From a virus, in IMG/VR virus record IMGVR_UViG_3300042261_000351, positions 1-36,013 of that record: a stretch of 36,013 nt of DNA; one strand, given 5' to 3'. The notes under the pieces were generated by a model. It saw only the letters and a program-made list of their open reading frames with translations. It was not told where the DNA came from and did no database searches. The position numbers were made by a program, and so were the translations under genes. This document shows positions 31,061-36,013 of this stretch, one piece after another; the first letter of the stretch is position 1; each line of letters opens with the position of its first letter.

Positions 31061-31951
31061 ATGATAAACTATGATGAAATATTAAATAAAATTGTAAAGT
31101 CAAAAGACAAAGTAAACGAAGATAATAGCAAGTTTATAATTAAAACAGATACTATTGGTAATGTTATTACTGGTAGATTTCTTCCAAATTTAAAGGATAT
31201 AAATCCAGAAACAGGCGAAATTCCTAGTGAAATTTCTGTTTATTTCCACTTTATCAAGTCCAAGATAGACAATTCTACAATTTTTGTAAATTGTTTAAAT
31301 ACTAATGGAAAGAGTTGTCCTGTTTGTTCAAAGAGTATAGCACTATGGCGAAGTAATGATCCTAATGAAAAGGAAAAGTCAAAAGGCATTCGTCGTCAAC
31401 ATAGTTTTATTACAAATTTTTATGTAATAAACGATCAAAAGAAACCAGAAAACAATGGCAAAGTTATGCTTTTGAAATATGGAAAGCAAATTGACATGAA
31501 GGTAAAGGCTGCTACAGAAGGCGACTTAGCCAAGTTTTATGGCACTAGAATTTATCGTCTCGATCAAGAAGGTTGTACTTTCATGATTAAGCCTGAAAAG
31601 AATTCAGAATCTAAGGAATCATGGGTTACATATACCAACTCAACTTTCCTACCCGCTTGTGGAATTGATGGTATAACACCAGACAAGATCAAGGAAATCA
31701 TGGAAAATGTATTAGCTATTAAACCTATGTACAATAAGTTTAAAACTGTTGATGAATTAAACGATATAATGAACAAGCATTATTTTATTAATGATATTCA
31801 ACACGAATCTAAAACAATTGTAGAGAATTTAACTAATACTACAGTTACAAAAACCTCAACAACAGTTGCCCCAAAGGCCGAAACAACCAAAGCATCTGTA
31901 GAAACCATTGATGAATCAGAGTTAGACAAGATGATTGCGGAATTGGGTTAA
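31061..31951 (+). CDS. gp32: Single-stranded DNA-binding protein gp32
   Basis: A 296-residue protein (T4 gp32 301). The zinc site is nearly superimposable on T4 H64/C77/C87/C90: here H63, C78, C86 and C89 in VYFHF...VNCLNTNGKSCPVCS. FITNFYVINDQKKPENNGKV and LLKYGKQIDMKV are OB-fold core strands. The C-terminus is a Thr/Ser/Ala linker followed by an acidic tail (ETIDESELDKMIAELG), the partner-binding domain. It coats ssDNA and coordinates gp41, polymerase and UvsX. Codon choice (AAG, CGT) is a little richer in G/C than its neighbours, as expected for an abundant protein. Confidence 0.94.
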   Translation: MINYDEILNKIVKSKDKVNEDNSKFIIKTDTIGNVITGRFLPNLKDINPETGEIPSEISVYFHFIKSKIDNSTIFVNCLNTNGKSCPVCSKSIALWRSNDPNEKEKSKGIRRQHSFITNFYVINDQKKPENNGKVMLLKYGKQIDMKVKAATEGDLAKFYGTRIYRLDQEGCTFMIKPEKNSESKESWVTYTNSTFLPACGIDGITPDKIKEIMENVLAIKPMYNKFKTVDELNDIMNKHYFINDIQHESKTIVENLTNTTVTKTSTTVAPKAETTKASVETIDESELDKMIAELG

Positions 31952-31953
31952 TC

Positions 31954-32514
31954 ATGGAAAACAAGGATGATATACTAGATTTGTTGGCATTAGCTGGTTC
32001 TGTCGCACAACAAGTTAATCGGTCTAATGCCAATATAATAGAAAAGGAACGATCAATTCCTTCTATTAATCCAAATCAGCTTATAGTAGGACTGTCTAAA
32101 AAAATAAACAGTCCTACTATTTTGCCCGTACAATCATCAGGAATAGTAGATTCTTCCACAATTAATCTTGAAAATGTTAAAATGGCACCCTTAATCCCTT
32201 TGGATGAAGTTTTAACACCAGAAATGAAGAAAAAAGGATTAAAACTTGATGATTTGCCCACACTAACAGGAGGAAGTTATCAAGTAATTCCTCCTCCACT
32301 TTCTAAGATTAATAATGAAAAAACGTTAAATCCAATACAAAATATAAATTCAAATCAAATAGAATTTGAATTTGTTACAAAATTAACTGGACCAAAATAT
32401 ACCAATCAAATGGATTATTTTGAAGATAAGTTTCAAGAAATCGAGATTAAATTAGCGGCAATTAATACAAAATTAGATTTGATTCTCAACAAAAGCAAGA
32501 GAAAAGGAATATGA
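31954..32514 (+). CDS. Hypothetical protein with C-terminal coiled coil, 186 residues
   Basis: Not recognised. MENKDDILDLLALAGSVAQQ is a helical start, the middle is Pro/Ser/Asn-rich and probably disordered (GGSYQVIPPPLSKIN), and the last 45 residues form a heptad helix (FEDKFQEIEIKLAAINTKLD) ending in a basic tail KSKRKGI. It starts 2 bases after the gp32 stop without a ribosome site. A strong hairpin followed by T4 lies within the first 60 codons, so translation and transcription may be linked here. It overlaps the next gene by 4 bases (ATGA). Confidence 0.65.
   Translation: MENKDDILDLLALAGSVAQQVNRSNANIIEKERSIPSINPNQLIVGLSKKINSPTILPVQSSGIVDSSTINLENVKMAPLIPLDEVLTPEMKKKGLKLDDLPTLTGGSYQVIPPPLSKINNEKTLNPIQNINSNQIEFEFVTKLTGPKYTNQMDYFEDKFQEIEIKLAAINTKLDLILNKSKRKGI
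32083..32124 (+). terminator. 13-bp perfect hairpin with T-run inside a coding gene
   Basis: ATAGTAGGACTGT (32083-32095) and ACAGTCCTACTAT (32108-32120) are exact inverted repeats around a 12-base A-rich loop, followed by TTTT (the T at 32120 plus TTT at 32121-32123). The shape is that of an intrinsic terminator about 130 bases after the gp32 stop. It would limit readthrough from the gene 32 transcript while being translated as part of the next protein. Confidence 0.6.
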
Positions 32515-32756
32515 AAGAAAAGATTATAAAATTTGAATCTGATTTTGATGACGTTAAAAAACTTGCACCTAGTCCATTAAAGAACTCTAAAAAGAATATT
32601 GAAGTTATGAAACCTAATGATATAATAGATTTCGAAAAAAGAATAGAAAAATTGGAAAAAAAAGTAGATTTAATTGAAAATTTATTGAATAGATTATCGA
32701 AAAATGTTAAAAATTTAAATATTAGATCGTTAATTAACCCCCTAACCAAAAAATAA
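32511..32756 (+). CDS. Small coiled-coil protein, 81 residues
   Basis: Begins MKEKIIKFESDFDDVKKLAP, followed by a Lys-rich linker and a clear coiled-coil stretch FEKRIEKLEKKVDLIENLLN (about residues 41-60) and a basic end. AAAGG lies just upstream and the start overlaps the previous stop as ATGA. It sits directly before the putative clamp gene. T4 gp33 also binds the clamp and is small, but no gp33 signature is visible. The coiled coil of the previous gene might pair with this one. Confidence 0.65.
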   Translation: MKEKIIKFESDFDDVKKLAPSPLKNSKKNIEVMKPNDIIDFEKRIEKLEKKVDLIENLLNRLSKNVKNLNIRSLINPLTKK

Positions 32757-32759
32757 ACA

Positions 32760-33497
32760 ATGCAAATTATTGTAAACAAAAAACTTATTTTATCAAAGTT
32801 TTTAAATCCAATCAGCAAATTTACTGATCAAATTATTTTAAATCTTACTAAAGATTCTATAGATAGTATATCTTATTCAACTCATGATATGCAATCTGTA
32901 ATTCTTTATACTAAATTAAATGTAAAAACTGATATTACTGAAGATAATTTAAAATTAAATATTGGAAGCATTAAAAAGTTAATTAATGCGTTTAATTGTA
33001 TTAATGAAGATATTATTGCATTAAATATTGCTAATAATAGCATTAGTTACAATTCATCTACTACTAACTTCAAGTATCATTTAAAAGAAGATGGCACAAT
33101 TGAACGTCCTCCTGTTAGTATTGAAAAAATTCAACAGATAAAATTTGATACACAATTTTCTATTAATTCTGATAAAATAGATGAAATTTTAAAAGCATCT
33201 ACATTTAGTATAGATTCAAATAAATTTTACTTTTATATGAAAGATAATATTTTATTTGGAGATTTAACAGATAAAACCATTGCCAACTTAGATAGTATAA
33301 CCATACAAATTACAGACAAAATTGGTGGTGAACCATTAGCAGATCAGGTTCCTATAAAATTAGACATATTTAAAATCATAAGTAGTATTCGAACTGATAA
33401 TCTCACAATAAAAATAAATAAAAAAGGTGTAATAATGTTTGAAATCAAGGAAAATGATTATATACTACAATATATAACAAGTGCATTAATAAAATAA
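32760..33497 (+). CDS. gp45: DNA polymerase sliding clamp, gp45-like (probable)
   Basis: A 245-residue protein (T4 gp45 228) with the repeated beta-alpha-beta pattern of processivity clamps. The first half has SKFTDQIILNLTKDSIDSI and LKLNIGSIKKLINAFNCI; the second repeats this with FSINSDKIDEILKASTFSI and KLDIFKIISSI. The C-terminus DYILQYITSALIK parallels the T4 end NYVVALEADS. T4-type clamps are trimers that hold gp43 and, with gp55/gp33, activate late transcription. In T4, gene 45 lies next to 46 and the loader genes 44/62; here it follows gene 32, and no loader genes are in the window. The 3-base gap and absence of Shine-Dalgarno suggest coupling. Confidence 0.7.
   Translation: MQIIVNKKLILSKFLNPISKFTDQIILNLTKDSIDSISYSTHDMQSVILYTKLNVKTDITEDNLKLNIGSIKKLINAFNCINEDIIALNIANNSISYNSSTTNFKYHLKEDGTIERPPVSIEKIQQIKFDTQFSINSDKIDEILKASTFSIDSNKFYFYMKDNILFGDLTDKTIANLDSITIQITDKIGGEPLADQVPIKLDIFKIISSIRTDNLTIKINKKGVIMFEIKENDYILQYITSALIK
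33439..33466 (+). promoter_or_regulatory. Weak sigma70-type promoter candidate
   Basis: TTGAAA (33439-33444), 16-base spacer, TATACT (33461-33466), within the end of the clamp gene and 41 bases before ATG 33508. It has the same spacing as the others but lacks the TGR just before the -10. Confidence 0.3.
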
Positions 33498-33507
33498 GGA
33501 AATTAAT

Positions 33508-33795
33508 ATGTTAACTAAAGAAGAAATCATATGCGGAACCAAAGAGGAATTATTAGAATATTTTTCAAAAACCTATAATCTAATTGAACTTGATAATATA
33601 GAGCAAGCAAATAAAAATTTGCCAACTGTATGTTATAGTAATCTCCCAATTGGGAATATAGAAAAACAACTAAAGAAAATTCACGAAGGATTTGGTGGTA
33701 TATTCTTTATTAAAAATGTTGTAGAATTTATAGACAAAAATCCTGTAATATCAACAGAAATTGTAAAAATTTGGGTTTTTATAAGAAACCCTTAA
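33508..33795 (+). CDS. Hypothetical protein, 95 residues
   Basis: Not recognised. The first half is acidic and helical (MLTKEEIICGTKEELLEYFS); the second half contains LPIGNIEKQLKKIHEGFGG and IFFIKNVVEFIDKNP, which has some look of the Walker B side of an AAA+ protein but no acidic pair. AAGGAA precedes the ATG. The codons for the last residues (WVFIRNP) overlap a small hairpin. Confidence 0.6.
   Translation: MLTKEEIICGTKEELLEYFSKTYNLIELDNIEQANKNLPTVCYSNLPIGNIEKQLKKIHEGFGGIFFIKNVVEFIDKNPVISTEIVKIWVFIRNP
33773..33791 (+). terminator. Short hairpin at gene end, weak terminator candidate
   Basis: GGGTTT (33773-33778), 7-base loop, AAACCC (33786-33791), overlapping the last codons of the 95-residue gene. 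Only TT follows, so termination would be weak; it could instead protect the mRNA end. Confidence 0.25.
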
Positions 33796-33833
33796 CTGAA
33801 ACATAAACAACAAACAAAAAGAAAGGAAAAAAC

Positions 33834-33959
33834 ATGAAGAACAAGAAAACAGCAAAGACACGTAAAACACGTAAGCTGGTAAAGCGATACAACATTAGAA
33901 ATTCTTTGGGACGTTTTACAAAGAATTATAATCGTGATAGTTTTGGACGCTTTGCATAA
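33834..33959 (+). CDS. Very basic 41-residue peptide with GRF repeats
   Basis: A strong GAAAGGA site precedes ATG 33834; the frame ends at TAA 33957-33959. The peptide starts MKNKKTAKTRKTRKLVKRYN and its second half repeats a motif: SLGRFTKNYNRDSFGRFA. About 40% of residues are Lys or Arg. Codon use (AAG, CGT, CTG) is unlike the A-ending codons of neighbours and suggests high expression. Probable nucleic-acid-binding or ribosome/RNA-polymerase-binding peptide; no family recognised. Confidence 0.8.
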   Translation: MKNKKTAKTRKTRKLVKRYNIRNSLGRFTKNYNRDSFGRFA

Positions 33960-33980
33960 CAACTAACAAAAAGGAATAAT

Positions 33981-34310
33981 ATGAGTGTTAATAAGCCAAC
34001 AACATGTGGTTATTTCATGAAAAGAATGCAAGAAAGCGGTTATAAAGTAGAAAAGATATTTGATGGATATTCTACTATTGATCCACGTACATGGACGGTA
34101 GTGATTGATCCAGGAGTAGCTTCTGTACTCGTAACTTGCTATATCAACCGTAGCGAAATTGGTGATAACTATTTCGAATTTTATGACGGTGGACAATTCT
34201 TACCAAATATAAAAATTAAAACACAATCTATTGATGTATTAATTGAAACTTTGGTGAAATATGGAATCAATCATAAAAATACAAATTTCGAAAAAATTAT
34301 GAGTACTTAA
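33981..34310 (+). CDS. Hypothetical protein, 109 residues
   Basis: Not recognised. MSVNKPTTCGYFMKRMQESGY begins a compact alpha/beta protein. DPRTWTVVIDPGVASVLVTCY and GDNYFEFYDGGQFLP look like a beta sheet with turn residues, and the end is helical. AAAAGGAATAAT gives a good ribosome site. The first two thirds are less AT-rich than usual for this window. It follows the basic peptide by 21 bases and probably shares its transcript. Confidence 0.75.
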   Translation: MSVNKPTTCGYFMKRMQESGYKVEKIFDGYSTIDPRTWTVVIDPGVASVLVTCYINRSEIGDNYFEFYDGGQFLPNIKIKTQSIDVLIETLVKYGINHKNTNFEKIMST

Positions 34311-34333
34311 TACAAAAAAGAATAAATAATTAT

Positions 34334-34419
34334 GGAGCAGGAGTTATGAAAATGACAACGAGAAAAAAGAAAAGTAATAAAGAAAAAGAAATAACTAATA
34401 CTTCTATAACTCCTGCTCC
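34334..34419 (+). promoter_or_regulatory. 14-bp inverted repeat sequestering a ribosome site and start codon
   Basis: GGAGCAGGAGTTAT (34334-34347) is the exact reverse complement of ATAACTCCTGCTCC (34406-34419). The left arm contains the Shine-Dalgarno bases and the first two bases of ATG 34346; a G-U pair would add the G. The loop is 58 bases and lies inside the coding region. If formed in RNA, the stem would block initiation of the 116-residue gene. Confidence 0.65.
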
Positions 34420-34696
34420 TTCTGACTCTTCTCTGTCTGATACAGATTTAAAAAATTTTAATGAATTTGTTAAAAAACTAGATATTAAATCTAACAAAAC
34501 AAATGAAAGTTCTATAGAACAACTGGCTAATATTTTAAAAGAATACACAAATTGTTATCTATTAATAGGTTATAACTTGGATAAACAAGCTATAGTTGTA
34601 TCTTATACCGATAGTGTGCAAGATAATAATGCATTAACTGAATTATTAAGACAAGTATTTTTTAATACGGTTAATGGCGAAGACGATAGCGAATAA
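34346..34696 (+). CDS. Hypothetical protein, 116 residues, start in a hairpin
   Basis: Not recognised. MKMTTRKKKSNKEKEI is a basic N-terminus, followed by a Ser/Thr/Pro linker (TSITPAPSDSSLSDTD) and a folded-looking C-terminal part with YTNCYLLIGYNLDKQAIVVS and ALTELLRQVFF. The protein ends acidic (NGEDDSE). GGAG/GAG elements at 34334-34343 provide the ribosome site, but they are paired with codons 21-25 by the inverted repeat. ATG 34332 is only a 5-codon frame. It is the last gene before the putative late promoter at 34729. Confidence 0.7.
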   Translation: MKMTTRKKKSNKEKEITNTSITPAPSDSSLSDTDLKNFNEFVKKLDIKSNKTNESSIEQLANILKEYTNCYLLIGYNLDKQAIVVSYTDSVQDNNALTELLRQVFFNTVNGEDDSE

Positions 34697-34728
34697 TATT
34701 TATATTATCCTGATTTTTTGCTTTTTAA

Positions 34729-34736
34729 TATAAATA
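34729..34736 (+). promoter_or_regulatory. T4-type late promoter (TATAAATA)
   Basis: Exact TATAAATA beginning 13 bases before ATG 34742, at the head of the structural genes and in an intergenic gap. With the T4 late start position, transcription would begin at the A of the AUG. gp55 for such promoters is encoded in this window at 1520. Confidence 0.5.
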
Positions 34737-34741
34737 TTTAT

Positions 34742-35584
34742 ATGATTACAAATAGTATTGAAAAGATTAATAAAAAATATGACGAAAAAGAACCAGAACT
34801 TAGTATAACAGAATATACGGCTGCTATACCTCCAAGTAATGATGACACCATAAATTCGTCAAATAAAGAATTGCAACTTACTAAAAAGTTACAAGATAGT
34901 AAAACTATAGATTTAAATACTATTTCAGACACCATAAGTATTATAAACGAAGAAATACCACAAAAGGCCATAATAGATCAACGCGCCTCTGTTAGATTAA
35001 ACGCTCATATACACCCTCAAATTGACGAATCTTTGCAAAATTTAGATTCTTTTAAACCAACATCGGAATATACTGCGGCAGCTTATTTAGGCTATACACC
35101 CGATAAACAATCTCTAAAATTACAAGAATGGGGAACCTTAGAGAAATATATTAGAAAAAATATTAAAAGAAAATTAAATTCATCAGTATTGAACGAATTA
35201 GAAAAAAGTTATGTCACTTTAAATAAAAATATGAAATCTAATGTATCAACTGAAGTTTTTAAAGAAAGAAAAAGCAGTACATCAGAATTACTTTTTGCCC
35301 CCGGATATCATATCGAAGGAGATAGCAATTTCTATGATTATCATATAAGAGGTGCAATATTACCATCTAATTTAGTAACAAATTTAAAAAATAATCTTAA
35401 CCATGTTATCAATCAAATAGATTATTTAGCACCTGTTAATCCCAACATTACCATAGATAACGAGACTTATAATGTTGATATAGAAAAAACCAAAGTAAAT
35501 ATTAATATGCGTAATGAAACAAATACTATCACACATTCTTCAACAAATAATACTATTTTAACACCACAAAAGGATAATAAATAA
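34742..35584 (+). CDS. Probable virion/baseplate-associated protein, 280 residues
   Basis: ATG 34742 is preferred to TTG 34718, which lies upstream of the late promoter box. The 280-residue protein starts MITNSIEKINKKYDEKEPEL and is Ser/Thr/Asn-rich at both ends. The central part carries HPQIDESLQNLDSFKPTSEY, AAYLGYTPDKQSLKLQEWG and LLFAPGYHIEGDSNFYDYHI, then RGAILPSNL. Not recognised, but the composition (Asn, Thr, Ser, few Cys) and its TAATG coupling to a gp5-like gene suggest a baseplate or tail role. No ribosome site is seen, so leaderless initiation is possible. Confidence 0.65.
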   Translation: MITNSIEKINKKYDEKEPELSITEYTAAIPPSNDDTINSSNKELQLTKKLQDSKTIDLNTISDTISIINEEIPQKAIIDQRASVRLNAHIHPQIDESLQNLDSFKPTSEYTAAAYLGYTPDKQSLKLQEWGTLEKYIRKNIKRKLNSSVLNELEKSYVTLNKNMKSNVSTEVFKERKSSTSELLFAPGYHIEGDSNFYDYHIRGAILPSNLVTNLKNNLNHVINQIDYLAPVNPNITIDNETYNVDIEKTKVNINMRNETNTITHSSTNNTILTPQKDNK

Positions 35585-36013
35585 TGAACAATTCTGATTT
35601 TAGAATATTTTTAGGTATTTGTATCCAAAATAATGATCCAGAAATGCGTGGGCGTATTAAAGTTTTTATACCACATTTATCACCAAATGTCACAAAACTA
35701 AACGAAAATGTTGATAAATTTTTTACTTTTATTGGAAAAGAAAGCAATAATGACATAACTTCAGTATTAGAGGAATTAAAGGGAATACTTCCGTGGGCTG
35801 AATATGCGGGGCCAATAATGGGGGGTAATGCATCAGGTAGATATAATGCAACCACAAAAATAGAAACCACATCAGATTCAAATTCATGGGATATTGATAG
35901 ACAAACAGAAGGATTTAGACCTGCACAAAATTATGTCGGTTCACAAGCGTATAATGATGCTTTTACACAAAATAATTCAAATAAAAATTTATTTGTAAAT
36001 CAATATAGTTACC
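35584..36013 (+). CDS. gp5: gp5-like baseplate hub protein, 3' partial
   Basis: ATG 35584 overlaps the preceding TAA and the frame stays open to the window end (143 codons). FRIFLGICIQNNDPEMRGRI followed by KVFIPHLSP is the OB-fold opening of gp5/VgrG-type hub proteins (normally GxVxxxxDPxxxGRVxVxxP). LPWAEYAGPIMGG at about 60-72 is the next OB strand pair seen in the marine T4-like hub proteins. gp5 forms the spike at the tail tip and in T4 carries a lysozyme domain; whether one follows here cannot be seen. Confidence 0.8.
   Translation, partial: MNNSDFRIFLGICIQNNDPEMRGRIKVFIPHLSPNVTKLNENVDKFFTFIGKESNNDITSVLEELKGILPWAEYAGPIMGGNASGRYNATTKIETTSDSNSWDIDRQTEGFRPAQNYVGSQAYNDAFTQNNSNKNLFVNQYSY

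Noticed and set aside
1-36013. CRISPR arrays, rRNA genes, insertion sequences, attachment sites
   Set aside because: No regularly spaced repeats, rRNA-like sequence, transposase or terminal inverted repeats were seen.

Overview
This window is a very AT-rich, almost entirely plus-strand stretch of a T4-like (PolB/gp32/gp55-type) tailed phage genome. Recognisable T4 core proteins, in order, are UvsW helicase (5' end missing), late sigma factor gp55, recombination nuclease gp47, its partner gp46, DNA polymerase gp43 (in two genes), UvsX recombinase, gp41 helicase, gp32 ssDNA-binding protein, a likely gp45 clamp, and the start of a gp5-like baseplate hub protein (3' end missing). No rRNA, tRNA, integrase or plasmid functions were seen. 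The host cannot be named from the sequence. Low GC, ThyX, radical SAM and many glycosyltransferases recall low-GC T4-like phages such as those of Campylobacter or SAR11 bacteria, but that is only a resemblance.

Layout. (1) 1-3248: uvsW-55-47, overlapping genes. (2) 3248-14591: a glycan cassette of 14 recognisable or probable carbohydrate genes plus one 32-codon ORF, joined by ATGA/TAATG overlaps or short gaps. It holds GT-A-like, GT9-like, GT-D-like, GT11-like and exostosin-like transferases, a GDP-sugar epimerase/reductase, a radical SAM enzyme, a methyltransferase and an SGNH-like hydrolase. (3) 14610-17247: GMP reductase, small genes, ThyX. (4) 17259-22370: a broken small gene, gp46, small genes, dNMP kinase, and another glycosyltransferase. 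(5) 22373-26804: a GT-B glycosyltransferase and the split DNA polymerase, with three decayed homing endonucleases (one LAGLIDADG, two HNH) lying between the genes. (6) 26844-33497: replication and recombination genes uvsX, 41, 32 and 45 with small unknowns. (7) 33508-36013: small genes leading into baseplate genes.

How it works together. UvsW, gp47/gp46 and UvsX are recombination-dependent replication factors. gp43A/B, gp41, gp32 and gp45 form the replisome. GuaC, ThyX and dNMP kinase reshape nucleotide pools. gp55 would direct late transcription of the baseplate genes. The cassette splits the gene pair 47/46, which is adjacent in T4, and would build or modify a glycan on the host surface, the virion or the DNA; the target is not visible.

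The most interesting signals are: a repeated promoter form (TTGnnn, 16-base spacer ending in TGR, then a TAnnnT -10 box) at seven gene starts, three of them placed so that the mRNA would begin at the AUG (leaderless); a polymerase split at the fingers domain, with an HNH remnant reading in frame into the second half; a 14-bp inverted repeat covering a Shine-Dalgarno and start codon; and the glycan cassette itself.
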